DNA from: Paracoccaceae bacterium
Lineage (GTDB): Bacteria > Pseudomonadota > Alphaproteobacteria > Rhodobacterales > Rhodobacteraceae
Length of the DNA: 64,000 nucleotides
Assembly (NCBI GenBank): GCA_024742455.1
Contig: JANSYL010000003.1
Span: 62,001 to 126,000, forward strand
Direction of reading: 5' to 3'
Under the pieces are notes generated by a model. The model ran no database searches. It worked only from the letters and a program-made list of their open reading frames with translations, and was not told where the DNA came from. The translations under genes and the position numbers were made by a program. This document shows positions 35,570 to 44,592 of the stretch, piece by piece (the stretch's first letter is position 1; every line of letters begins with the position of its first letter).

Positions 35570-37225
35570 CTACCGCACAAACTTCTTGTACTTCACCCGC
35601 TTCGGCTCCAGCGCATCCGGCCCCAGCCGCCGTTTCTTGTCTTCCTCGTAATCCTCGAAATTGCCCTCGAACCACTCCACATGCGCCTCGCCCTCGAAGG
35701 CCAGGATATGGGTGCAAAGGCGGTCGAGGAAGAACCGGTCGTGGCTGATGATCACGGCGCAGCCTGCGAAATCCTCCAGCGCGTCTTCCAGCGCGCGCAG
35801 CGTTTCGACGTCCAGATCGTTGGTAGGTTCATCGAGCAGAAGGACATTGCCGCCGGATTTCAAAAGCTTCGCCATATGCACCCGGTTACGTTCGCCGCCC
35901 GACAGCAGGCCCACCTTTTTCTGCTGGTCGCCGCCCTTGAAGTTGAAGGCCGAGCAATAGGCGCGGGAGTTCATCTGGGCGTCGCCCAGTTCGATGATCT
36001 CGGCCCCGCCCGAGATTTCCTCCCACACCGTGGCGTTGGCATCCAGCGCATCGCGCGACTGGTCCACGTAGGACAGTTTCACCGTGTCGCCCATTTCCAG
36101 CGTGCCGCCATCGGGCTGTTCCTGTCCGGTCAGCATCCGGAACAGGGTCGATTTCCCCGCGCCGTTCGGGCCGATCACGCCGACGATGCCGCCGGGGGGC
36201 AGGGCGAAACTCAGGTCCTCGATCAAAAGCTTGTCGCCATAGCCCTTCTTCAGCCCTTCGACCTCGATCACCTTGGCGCCCAGGCGCGGGCCGTTGGGGA
36301 TGACGATCTGCGCGCGGGTGATTTTCTCACGCTCGGACTGGCCGGCCAGTTCCTCATAGGCGTTGATCCGGGCCTTCTGCTTGGCCTGCCGGGCCTTCGC
36401 GCCGGCGCGGATCCATTCCAGTTCGCGTTCCAGGGTTTTCTGGCGCGACTTGTCCTCGCGCGCTTCCTGTTCCAGCCGCTTGGCCTTCTGTTCCAGCCAG
36501 GCGGAATAATTGCCTTCGTAGGGGATTCCCCGGCCACGGTCCAATTCGAGGATCCAGCCGGTGATGTCATCCAGGAAATACCGGTCATGGGTGACGATCA
36601 GGATCGTGCCCTTGTAATCGATCAGGTGCTGCTGCAGCCAGGCGATGGTTTCGGCGTCCAGGTGGTTGGTCGGTTCGTCCAGAAGCAGCATGTCGGGCGC
36701 TTCCAGCAGAAGCTTGCACAATGCCACGCGGCGCCGTTCGCCCCCTGACAGGTTTTCGGGCATCGCGTCATCGGGGGGGCAGCGCAGCGCCTCCATCGCG
36801 ACGTCGATCTGGCTGTCGAGGTCCCACAGGTTGTTGCTGTCGATTTCGTCCTGCAGCGCGGCCATTTCCTCGGCCGTCTCGTCGGAATAATTCATAGCCA
36901 GTTCGTTGAACCGGTCGAGCTTGGCCTTCTTTTCGGCCACGCCAAGCATGACATTGTCGCGCACGGTCAGCGTTTCATCCAGCTGCGGCTCCTGCGGAAG
37001 ATATCCCACCCGGGCCCCTTCGGCGGCCCAGGCCTCGCCGGTGAAATCGGTGTCGATCCCGGCCATGATCCGCATCAGGGTGGATTTGCCCGCGCCGTTG
37101 ACGCCGACGACCCCGATCTTGACGCCGGGCAGAAAGCTGAGCCGGATGTTTTCGAAACACTTCTTGCCGCCCGGATAGGTCTTCGACACCCCGTCCATGT
37201 GGTAGACATACTGATAGCTGGCCAT
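35570..37225 (-). CDS. ettA: Energy-dependent translational throttle protein EttA (ABC-F)
   Basis: 551 residues, two ABC domains without membrane segments. Walker A motifs are GVNGAGKST and GPNGAGKST; signatures are LSGGERRRVALCKLLL and LSGGERNRVHMAKLLK. The N-terminus MASYQYVYHMDGVSKTYPGGKK and the linker with REREDKSRQ-type basic helix fit EttA. It binds the ribosomal E site and gates the first elongation step according to ATP/ADP ratio. Confidence 0.95.
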   Translation of the reverse strand: MASYQYVYHMDGVSKTYPGGKKCFENIRLSFLPGVKIGVVGVNGAGKSTLMRIMAGIDTDFTGEAWAAEGARVGYLPQEPQLDETLTVRDNVMLGVAEKKAKLDRFNELAMNYSDETAEEMAALQDEIDSNNLWDLDSQIDVAMEALRCPPDDAMPENLSGGERRRVALCKLLLEAPDMLLLDEPTNHLDAETIAWLQQHLIDYKGTILIVTHDRYFLDDITGWILELDRGRGIPYEGNYSAWLEQKAKRLEQEAREDKSRQKTLERELEWIRAGAKARQAKQKARINAYEELAGQSEREKITRAQIVIPNGPRLGAKVIEVEGLKKGYGDKLLIEDLSFALPPGGIVGVIGPNGAGKSTLFRMLTGQEQPDGGTLEMGDTVKLSYVDQSRDALDANATVWEEISGGAEIIELGDAQMNSRAYCSAFNFKGGDQQKKVGLLSGGERNRVHMAKLLKSGGNVLLLDEPTNDLDVETLRALEDALEDFAGCAVIISHDRFFLDRLCTHILAFEGEAHVEWFEGNFEDYEEDKKRRLGPDALEPKRVKYKKFVR

Positions 37226-37377
37226 GATCCGCGCCCGTTCCTCGTGTGCTTGGGTTGCGGGCCGGTTTACAAAGCCCGGGCGCGCGGGGCAATCGCCTGC
37301 GCACCGGGGAATGACCGGCGGATCATCGGGGGATCAAGGCTTCCGCCCGGCCGCATGAGCCGCTATCGCTGCCGCTG

Positions 37378-37995
37378 ATGCGAAGCGATTTTCCCTTTGC
37401 CCTGCCCGGCATGACGGTGGGCCTTTTCGGCGGGTCCTTCGACCCGCCCCATGCGGGTCATGTCCATGTCAGCCGCGAGGCGGTAAAACGGCTGCATCTC
37501 GACCGGCTGTGGTGGCTGGTCAGCCCCGGCAACCCGCTGAAGGCCACGGGGCCCGCGCCGCTGGACCGTCGGATCGCGGCGGCGCGGTCGCTGGTTGTCC
37601 ACCCCCGTATCGAGATCACCGATATCGAGGCGCGACTGGGCACCCGCTATACCGCCGCAACGCTGGCGCGGCTGCGGGCGCTTTACCCCGGTGTCCGCTT
37701 CGTCTGGATCATGGGGGCCGACAACCTTGCGCAGTTTCACCGCTGGCAGCGTTGGGACCAGATCCTGCGCAGCGTTCCGGTGGCGGTCTTCGCCCGGCCG
37801 GGCCAGCGGATTTCGGCGCGCACCGCGAAGGCCGCGCAGGTGTTTCGCGCCCACAAGCTGCCGGCCGCGGCGGCGCATCGGCTGGCCCATACCGCCCCGC
37901 CCGCCTGGTGTTTCCTGAACGTGCCGATGGTCGATCTGTCGTCATCCGAGATCCGCGCGCGGGGCGATTGGGACGGGGCGCGCCGCGATTTGTGA
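37378..37995 (+). CDS. nadD: Nicotinate-nucleotide adenylyltransferase
   Basis: 205 residues. [18 protein letters not shown] near residues 15-32 has the nucleotidyltransferase (H/T)xGH motif; [17 protein letters not shown] and the C-terminal [11 protein letters not shown] are NadD marks. Converts nicotinate mononucleotide to deamido-NAD in NAD synthesis. In many alphaproteobacteria rsfS and rlmH follow; here dacB follows instead. Confidence 0.95.
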   Translation: MRSDFPFALPGMTVGLFGGSFDPPHAGHVHVSREAVKRLHLDRLWWLVSPGNPLKATGPAPLDRRIAAARSLVVHPRIEITDIEARLGTRYTAATLARLRALYPGVRFVWIMGADNLAQFHRWQRWDQILRSVPVAVFARPGQRISARTAKAAQVFRAHKLPAAAAHRLAHTAPPAWCFLNVPMVDLSSSEIRARGDWDGARRDL

Positions 37996-38087
37996 TCGCC
38001 CGGCCACAGTCTGTGCCCGGACACACCCCTTGAGCGATTGCCGCGCGATCGGTTAACGATTTCTTAAGCAAGGGAAAATCGATTCTG

Positions 38088-39572
38088 ATGGTTACGAGAC
38101 GCGGTTTTCTGGCCGGCGCCCTCGTCAGCGCCGCAACCCCCGGCCTCGCTGCCGCGCCCGGGGTGTCGCTGCGTCCGTTCCCGCGTCCCTCGGCGCTGGC
38201 CTTGCGCACGGTTCCCTCGGCCGCCGACCTGATCGACGCCGCGTCCATCGGCGGACGGGTGGGATTTGCCGTCGCCGACGCGGCCAGCGGGCAGATGCTC
38301 GAAACCCTTCACCCGCTGTTCCCGCTGCCGCCCGCCAGCGTCACCAAGGCGATCACCTGTGCCTACGGGCTGGACCGGCTGGGCCCCTGGTTCCGGTTTC
38401 GCACGCAGGTGCTGGCCGATGGGCCGGTGCTGGATGGACGGCTGGATGGCGATTTGTGGCTGGTGGGGGCGGGCGATCCGCTGTTCGACACCGATGCGCT
38501 GGCCGGGCTGGCGCAGGGGGTGCGCGATATCGGGCTGCGCGAGGTGACGGGGCGGCTGATGGTGGCCGACGGGGCGCTGCCGCATTTCTTCGAGATCGAC
38601 CCGAGCCAGCCCGATCATGTCGGCTACAATCCCGCGATCTCGGGGCTGAACCTTAATTTCAACCGCGTGCATTTCGAATGGACGCGGCAGGCCGACGATT
38701 ACGCCGTGACCATGGATGCCCGTAGCGAGACGCGGCGCCCGCCGGTGCGCATGGCCCAGATGCAGATCGCCGAACGCGCAGTGCCGGTCTATACCTATGA
38801 TCAGGTTGACGGGCGCGATCAATGGACGGTGGCGCGCGGTGCCCTGGGCAATGGCGGGGCGCGCTGGCTGCCGGTGCGCCGCCCCGAGGCCTACCTGGCA
38901 GAGGTGTTCCAGAACCTGTCGCGCAGTTTCGGGCTGCGCCTGGACAGTGTTGAGTTTGCAGAACGTGCGCCCGATGGCGCGGTGCTTCTGGCTGAACATG
39001 TCAGCGAACCGCTGGACGACATCCTGCGCGGCATGATGCGCTGGTCGACCAACCTGACCGCCGAGGTGGTGGGCCTGCATGCCACGCAGGCGGGGGGTGT
39101 CCGGCCCGTCACGCTGGCCGCCTCTGCCGATGAGATGAGCGCATGGATGGCTGACCGGCTGGGCGCGCGGCAGGCCGATTTCGTCGATCATTCGGGGCTC
39201 AGCGACCAAAGCCGCATCCGCCCGCAGGACATGACCCATGCGCTGGTGACGGCCGGGCCCAACGGGCAGCTGCGCGACCTGATGAAACTGATCCCTGTCA
39301 CCGATGCCGAGGGCGCCACCATCCCCGGCCATCCGGTCGAGATCCGCGCCAAGACCGGCACGCTGAATTTCGTGTCTACGCTGGCGGGCTATATCCGCAC
39401 TGCAGGCGGGCGCGATCTGGCCTTCAGCGTGTTCTGTGCCGATGTCCCGCGCCGCGCCGCGCTGACCGAGGCCGAGCGCGAACGCCCGCCGGGCGGGCGC
39501 GCCTATGCCCGGGCCGCGCGGCGCCTGCATCAGCAACTGGCCCAACGCTGGGCCACGCTTTACGACGTCTGA
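38088..39572 (+). CDS. dacB: D-alanyl-D-alanine carboxypeptidase/endopeptidase (PBP4 type)
   Basis: 494 residues. VTRRGFLAGALVSAATPGLAAAP is a twin-arginine-like signal, so the enzyme is periplasmic. Class C low-molecular-weight PBP motifs: PPASVTKAI (SxxK), RWSTNLTAE (SxN) and RAKTGTLNFV (KTG). It trims or cleaves peptide cross-links in peptidoglycan. The start at ATG 38088 sits in a short AT-rich promoter-like stretch (GGTTAACGATTTCTTAAGC). Confidence 0.93.
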   Translation: MVTRRGFLAGALVSAATPGLAAAPGVSLRPFPRPSALALRTVPSAADLIDAASIGGRVGFAVADAASGQMLETLHPLFPLPPASVTKAITCAYGLDRLGPWFRFRTQVLADGPVLDGRLDGDLWLVGAGDPLFDTDALAGLAQGVRDIGLREVTGRLMVADGALPHFFEIDPSQPDHVGYNPAISGLNLNFNRVHFEWTRQADDYAVTMDARSETRRPPVRMAQMQIAERAVPVYTYDQVDGRDQWTVARGALGNGGARWLPVRRPEAYLAEVFQNLSRSFGLRLDSVEFAERAPDGAVLLAEHVSEPLDDILRGMMRWSTNLTAEVVGLHATQAGGVRPVTLAASADEMSAWMADRLGARQADFVDHSGLSDQSRIRPQDMTHALVTAGPNGQLRDLMKLIPVTDAEGATIPGHPVEIRAKTGTLNFVSTLAGYIRTAGGRDLAFSVFCADVPRRAALTEAERERPPGGRAYARAARRLHQQLAQRWATLYDV

Positions 39573-39580
39573 CCCGTCCG

Positions 39581-41359
39581 TCAGTTCTGGTGGATGTATT
39601 GTCCCGGCGCGTCACACAGCGGCGGATACCCGGCCCCGGCTGCGCCGATCCCGGGCGGGGCGACCGGGCCGGAACTGTGCCCTGTCAGCCACGCGGCCCA
39701 TTCCGGCCACCATGACCCGTCCCGCATCTCGTGATCGGCAAGCCAGGTATCGGGATCCATGTAATGGGCGCCGCGCGCCCGGTGGCCGATCCGGTAATGG
39801 CGGTGCCTGTGGCCCGGTTCGCTGAGGATGCCGCCATTGTGGCCCGCCGAAGTCAGCACGAAGCGCAGATCGCAATTGGTGAAAAGCTTGGTCTTGTAGA
39901 CCGACCGCCACGGCGCGATGTGGTCCTGTTCGGTGCCGATGACGAACATCGGCACCTCGATATCGCGCAGCACCACGACCCGACCGTCGACCGCGAACCG
40001 CCCCGCCGTCAGCCGGTTTTCCAGGAACAGGCCGCGCAGGTATTCGGCATGCATCCGGGCGGGCATCCGGGTGGTGTCGTTGTTCCACACCGTCAGGTCG
40101 GATGGCAGATCCTCGTGGCCCAGGAAATACCGCCGCACGGCGCGCGAATAAATCAGGTCCTCGGCCCGGATCGACAGGAAGGTCCGCGTCATCTGCGGCC
40201 GGTCCAGATAGCCCTGCTGCCACATAAGGTCCTCGACGAAGGCGACCTGGCTTTCGTCGACGAAGAGCAGCAATTCACCGGCTTCCGCGAAATCGGTCTG
40301 TGCGGCCATCAGCGTGACCGAGGCGAGCCGGTCATCGCCATCGCGCGCCATCGTCGCCGCCGCGATCGACAACAGCGTGCCGCCGAGGCAGTAGCCGTTG
40401 GCATGCACCTTCTGCCCCGGAACGATGGCCCGCACCGCATCGAGCGCGGCCATGATGCCCGATACCCGGTAATCGTCCAGCGACAGCTCGCGCATGTTCT
40501 CGGTCGGGTTGGTCCAGGAGATCATGAACACGGTGAACCCCTGTTCGCGCAGCCAGGCCACCATCGAGTTTTCGGCGGACAGATCGAGGATGTAGTATTT
40601 CATGATCCATGCCGGCACGAAAAGCACCGGTTCCGCCTGCACGGCGTCGGTGGTGGGGGCATACTGGATCAGTTCGAACAGATGGTTCCGGAACACCACC
40701 TTGCCGGGCGTCACGGCAAGGTTTTCGCCCGGGCGATACCCCTGGGGCGCGGGTTGGGTGACTTGCGTGACGGTGTGCACGATGTCGGTGGCAAGGTGGC
40801 GTGCCCCGTCCAGCAGGTTGCGCCCCCGGGCCTTCTGCGTCGCCTCCAGAATCTCGGGGTTCAGCCAGGGGAAATTCGCGGGCGAGACCAGATCCAGCGC
40901 CTGCCGTATCTGGAACTTTGCGCGTTCAGCGTCGCGGGTGCGGACGCCGCGCAACGGATCGGTGGCGAAATCCCACCAGTCCTGCGTGGCCAGAAAGGCC
41001 TGTTGCCACGGGGCAAAGGGCCAGCCGGACCAGCCAGGATGGGTGAACCGGTGATCGTGGGGCCCGGGTTTGAACGGGGCATCGGCCGCGGCGCCAAGTG
41101 CGGTTTCGGTGGCGTGACCGGCCAGCTTGACCGCGTTGTCGCGGGCCCGTTCCATCAGTTCCAGCTGCCGCCCCGGGGCGCGGGCCAGGTGCAGTGCCCA
41201 ATCCGACCAGGTTTCGACCAGCGCAAAGGGCGATACCCCGCCCGACAGACGTGCCACCGCCGCGCGCGCGGCCCGGTCCAGGGGTTCGTGGGGATGCCGC
41301 CGGTCGGGTGCGGTTTGCGCGGGTTTGGGCGTTGGCGATGCGGTGTCGTCTCTGGGCAT
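39581..41359 (-). CDS. phaC: Class I poly(3-hydroxyalkanoate) synthase
   Basis: 592 residues. The lipase-like box GYCLGG holds the nucleophile Cys near residue 324, the catalytic Asp lies in NDTTRMPARMHAEYLRG-type sequence, and His in TSAGHNGGI. N-terminal PhaC_N features (WQQAFLATQDWWDFATDPLRGV, SPANFPWLNPEIL) are present. It polymerises hydroxyacyl-CoA into storage granules in the cytoplasm. No phasin, phaR or phaAB is adjacent, but an FNR-type box lies 70 bases upstream. Confidence 0.96.
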   Translation of the reverse strand: MPRDDTASPTPKPAQTAPDRRHPHEPLDRAARAAVARLSGGVSPFALVETWSDWALHLARAPGRQLELMERARDNAVKLAGHATETALGAAADAPFKPGPHDHRFTHPGWSGWPFAPWQQAFLATQDWWDFATDPLRGVRTRDAERAKFQIRQALDLVSPANFPWLNPEILEATQKARGRNLLDGARHLATDIVHTVTQVTQPAPQGYRPGENLAVTPGKVVFRNHLFELIQYAPTTDAVQAEPVLFVPAWIMKYYILDLSAENSMVAWLREQGFTVFMISWTNPTENMRELSLDDYRVSGIMAALDAVRAIVPGQKVHANGYCLGGTLLSIAAATMARDGDDRLASVTLMAAQTDFAEAGELLLFVDESQVAFVEDLMWQQGYLDRPQMTRTFLSIRAEDLIYSRAVRRYFLGHEDLPSDLTVWNNDTTRMPARMHAEYLRGLFLENRLTAGRFAVDGRVVVLRDIEVPMFVIGTEQDHIAPWRSVYKTKLFTNCDLRFVLTSAGHNGGILSEPGHRHRHYRIGHRARGAHYMDPDTWLADHEMRDGSWWPEWAAWLTGHSSGPVAPPGIGAAGAGYPPLCDAPGQYIHQN

Positions 41360-41428
41360 GATGATCGGGCCTCGGACAGGACGCGGTGTGGATCTGTCCG
41401 CAGAATAGGCCCCGGGGCCCGGCCGACC

Positions 41429-41442
41429 TTAATCCAAATCAA
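41429..41442. promoter_or_regulatory. FNR/FnrL-type box in the phaC promoter region
   Basis: On the minus strand TTGAT-TTGG-ATTAA matches the FNR consensus TTGAT-N4-ATCAA at nine of ten positions. It is centred about 77 bases upstream of the phaC start and 87 upstream of the divergent small gene, so it could serve either. Oxygen control of polymer synthesis would be sensible, but is inference. Confidence 0.6.
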
Positions 41443-41522
41443 GCGACGGCTGCGCAGGACAATTCCCGGCGCGACGAAAAAATGCTACCCTCGCCGCGGC
41501 TCAATCAGGGAGGAGCGAGACC

Positions 41523-41720
41523 ATGTCCAATATCGGAGGCGCGATCATCGTGCTGCTCGTGATCGGGGCGGCTGTCGTGGGGGTTTTCTACATCGACCTC
41601 GACCAGGCGCGCGAGAACGCGCTGGGGGACCGGGGCGCGACCGTCGAGGAGGCGGTCGAGACCGAAGCTGAAACCGGGACCGAGGCGGAAGTCGAGGCCG
41701 AGGAAGAAAGCGAAGGCTGA
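41523..41720 (+). CDS. Small membrane protein with acidic tail (65 aa)
   Basis: ATG 41523 follows GGGAGGAG at 41509-41516, a strong ribosome site. Residues 5-24 are a hydrophobic helix (GGAIIVLLVIGAAVVGVFYI); residues 40-65 are almost all Glu, Ala, Thr and Gly. Similar short proteins are common in Rhodobacteraceae but unnamed. It is divergent from phaC and shares its FNR-type box. Confidence 0.75.
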   Translation: MSNIGGAIIVLLVIGAAVVGVFYIDLDQARENALGDRGATVEEAVETEAETGTEAEVEAEEESEG

Positions 41721-41762
41721 CGCCCGGGGCACCGTGCCACGCATCAGGGCCGGCCCCCGGTG

Positions 41763-42182
41763 TCAGAGCGTGGTGTGCCGTGCCCTTGCGCCGCGTTCGA
41801 TCGCGGCGGCGTGCAGCCGGTCGATGTCGAGCGCGTAGCGCAGTTCCTCGAGAAACCGCAGCTCGGTCTGCGCCAGCATCCCGTCCGCCGCCGCCACGTC
41901 GCAGGCGATGGCATAGGCGGTTTCGTGCAATTTCTCGGGCAGCGCCTGGCGCACCAGCCCGAACAGCGCATCCAGCCCGTCCTCGACCTCGAACATGTCG
42001 AAGACCGTGTTGGCCACGACCCTGATCCGGTCGACATCGTAATCGGCGAAGACCGGCAGGTGATTGACGATCTGTTCGATCTCGACCAGTTCCGAGGTGC
42101 GGATATCCTCATCCGACACCGACACCCCGACCATCACGGCCACCAGCGCGTCTTCGGGTTCCAGCGGGATGCGATCGGTCAT
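41763..42182 (-). CDS. TerB-like (tellurite resistance protein B fold) protein
   Basis: 139 residues, all helical: DALVAVMVGVSVSDEDIRTSEL, EIEQIVNHLPVF, and AYAIACDVAAADGMLAQTELRFLEELR with acidic metal-binding positions typical of TerB. Cytosolic, function unknown; no other ter genes are nearby, so tellurite resistance should not be assumed. It is convergent with the small membrane protein gene and divergent from lysS. Confidence 0.8.
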   Translation of the reverse strand: MTDRIPLEPEDALVAVMVGVSVSDEDIRTSELVEIEQIVNHLPVFADYDVDRIRVVANTVFDMFEVEDGLDALFGLVRQALPEKLHETAYAIACDVAAADGMLAQTELRFLEELRYALDIDRLHAAAIERGARARHTTL

Positions 42183-42281
42183 GTCGGGGGTCCTTTCTGC
42201 ATCCGCAGTATTTATTGACGCCCCCGCAGCGGAGCAATAGGTGCGGCATGTTCAGAACGCCGCAACCCCAGGGGCCCTGCC

Positions 42282-43928
42282 ATGAGTGATTTCCGCGCCG
42301 CTGCCATGACTTCGAAAGCCTGGCCCTTCGAAGAGGCGCGGCGGCTTCTGAAACGGTATGAAAGCGGCGCGCCCGAAAAGGGATATGTGCTGTTCGAAAC
42401 GGGCTATGGCCCCTCCGGTCTGCCCCATATCGGCACCTTCGGCGAGGTGTTGCGCACCACGATGGTGCGCCGCGCCTTCGAGGTGATCTCGGACATTCCC
42501 ACGCGGCTGATCTGTTTTTCCGACGATCTGGACGGGATGCGGAAGGTGCCCGGCAATGTCCCCAATCAGGAGATGCTGGCCGAACATCTGCAGAAACCGC
42601 TGACCTCGGTGCCCGACCCGTTCGGCACCCATGACAGTTTCGGCGACCATAACAACGCGATGCTGCAACGGTTCCTGGACACGTTCGGGTTTCAGTATGA
42701 TTTCATCTCGGCCCGCAGTTTCTACCGCGACGGCCATTTCGACGAAATCCTGCTGCGCTGCGCCGAACGCTATGACGACCTGATGAAGATCATGCTGAAG
42801 AGCTTGCGCGAGGAACGCCAGCAGACCTATTCGATCTTCCTGCCGATCCACCCCGAAACGGGCCGCGTGCAATACGTGCCGATGAAGCATGTCGATGCCA
42901 AGGACGGCACGGTCACCTTCGATGACGAGGCCGGGCGCGAATGGACGCTGCCGGTGACGGGCGGGCATGTGAAGCTGCAGTGGAAGCCCGATTTCGGCGC
43001 GCGCTGGGCCGCGCTGGGCGTCGATTTCGAGATGTATGGCAAGGAACATGCCACAAACGAAAAGATCTATGATGCGATCTGCCGGACGCTGGGCGCCCGC
43101 CCGCCCGAGCATTTCTCCTATGAACTGTTCCTCGATGACCAGGGGCAGAAGATTTCCAAGTCGTCGGGCAACGGCATCTCGATCGACGAATGGCTGTCCT
43201 ATGCGGCGACCGAAAGCCTGTCGTATTTCATGTATCAGAAACCCAAGACGGCAAAGCGGCTGCATTTCGACGTGATTCCCAAGGCGGTGGACGAATACCA
43301 CCAGCAATTGCGCGCCTATGCAGGGCAGGATGCCGACCAGCGCGCCGCGAACCCGGTGTTCCATATCCACGCGGGCGACGTGCCGAAGTCGAACATGGTG
43401 GTCAGTTTCGCGATGCTTCTGAATCTCGCCTCGGTCGCCCATGCCAAGGACAAGGACGCGCTTTGGGGTTTCATCCGGCGCTACGCGCCCGAGGCCGCGC
43501 CGGACACTCATCCCGATCTGGATGCCGCAGCCGGTTTCGCACTGAAATACTACGAGGATTTCGTTGCGCCGCACAAAAGGTTCCGCGCCCCCACCGATCA
43601 GGAACGTGCCGCGATGGAGGAGCTTTCGGCCTGCCTTGGCGATGCCGACCGCGCGCTTGATGTGATCGCGCGCAAGAACGCGCAGGAGGGCAAGGATGAC
43701 CCGCTGCCCGAGGTCGACTGGACAGATGAGGAATTCCTGCAATCCATCGTCTTCGCGGTAGGCAAGACCCACGGCTTCGACCCGCTGCGCGCCTGGTTCT
43801 CAGGCCTTTACGAGGTGCTTCTGGGGGCCACGCAGGGCCCGCGTTTCGGCGGGTTCATCGCGCTTTACGGGCTTGAAGAGACCCGCGCCCTGATCGCTGA
43901 CGGTCTGGCGGGCAAGCTGGCGGCGTGA
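42282..43928 (+). CDS. lysS: Lysine--tRNA ligase, class I
   Basis: 548 residues of the archaeal-type class I LysRS, which many alphaproteobacteria use in place of class II LysRS. The HIGH motif is HIGT (residues 49-52, in [13 protein letters not shown]) and KMSKS is KISKS near residue 290. [24 protein letters not shown] is distinctive of the class. ATG 42282 is the natural start. The gene is monocistronic. Confidence 0.96.
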   Translation: MSDFRAAAMTSKAWPFEEARRLLKRYESGAPEKGYVLFETGYGPSGLPHIGTFGEVLRTTMVRRAFEVISDIPTRLICFSDDLDGMRKVPGNVPNQEMLAEHLQKPLTSVPDPFGTHDSFGDHNNAMLQRFLDTFGFQYDFISARSFYRDGHFDEILLRCAERYDDLMKIMLKSLREERQQTYSIFLPIHPETGRVQYVPMKHVDAKDGTVTFDDEAGREWTLPVTGGHVKLQWKPDFGARWAALGVDFEMYGKEHATNEKIYDAICRTLGARPPEHFSYELFLDDQGQKISKSSGNGISIDEWLSYAATESLSYFMYQKPKTAKRLHFDVIPKAVDEYHQQLRAYAGQDADQRAANPVFHIHAGDVPKSNMVVSFAMLLNLASVAHAKDKDALWGFIRRYAPEAAPDTHPDLDAAAGFALKYYEDFVAPHKRFRAPTDQERAAMEELSACLGDADRALDVIARKNAQEGKDDPLPEVDWTDEEFLQSIVFAVGKTHGFDPLRAWFSGLYEVLLGATQGPRFGGFIALYGLEETRALIADGLAGKLAA

Positions 43929-43982
43929 TCCGCGCCCCGTCAGCGCTAGGTCATGGGGCGTGACGCGAAAAGGAGACCGGAC

Positions 43983-44396
43983 ATGCTGCGTGCCCTTTGC
44001 CTGACCCTTGCCCTGTGTCTTGCCGCCCCCGCCGCTGCGCAGGAACAACTGGCCCCCAACCCCGATATCGAAGCGACGATTTCCGGGCAGTTCAATGCCT
44101 TCGTCGCCAACGACGTGAACACGGCCTGGACCTTTGCCAGCCCCAATATCCAGCGCCTGTTCGGGAGCCCCGAAAACTTCGGCCGGATGGTGCAGCAGGG
44201 CTATCCGATGGTCTGGAATCCCGGCTCGGTGGAATTCATCGACCTGCAGGAATTTGGCGGTGTCGTGGTGCAGCGGGTCGAGGTGATCGATCAGGCGGGC
44301 ACGGCCCATGTTCTGGGATACGCGATGATCGAAACCGAAAACGGGTGGCGGATCAACGGCGTGCAGATCCTTCAGGCCCCGGGCGTGGGCGCCTGA
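43983..44396 (+). CDS. DUF4864 secreted protein
   Basis: 137 residues from ATG 43983 (AAGGAGA upstream). A signal peptide (LRALCLTLALCLAAPAAAQ) leads to a compact NTF2-like DUF4864 domain: ISGQFNAFVANDVNTAWTFASPNIQRLFGSPENF and a C-terminal ETENGWRINGVQIL. Periplasmic, unknown function. It is widespread in Rhodobacteraceae. Confidence 0.85.
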   Translation: MLRALCLTLALCLAAPAAAQEQLAPNPDIEATISGQFNAFVANDVNTAWTFASPNIQRLFGSPENFGRMVQQGYPMVWNPGSVEFIDLQEFGGVVVQRVEVIDQAGTAHVLGYAMIETENGWRINGVQILQAPGVGA

Positions 44397-44592
44397 GGCG
44401 GAGGCGCGGTGCGGCGGTTAACCCGGCTTTAACGATCCTGTCTTAGAACACGGTCATCACCGGCGGGCGAATTGCGCCGGGTCATTCCTGACATAGTGCA
44501 ACAATCGAGGGGTCCGTGCGCCGGGCGCCCTTGCCGCCCCTTTTGCGCGGTCCGTCATCACGCGGTCTGCGCCGCGCGGAAAGGGGTCGAAT

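Noticed and set aside
41763-42182. Tellurite resistance function for the TerB-fold gene
   Set aside because: The fold is widespread outside ter operons and no terC/terD/terZ genes are near.
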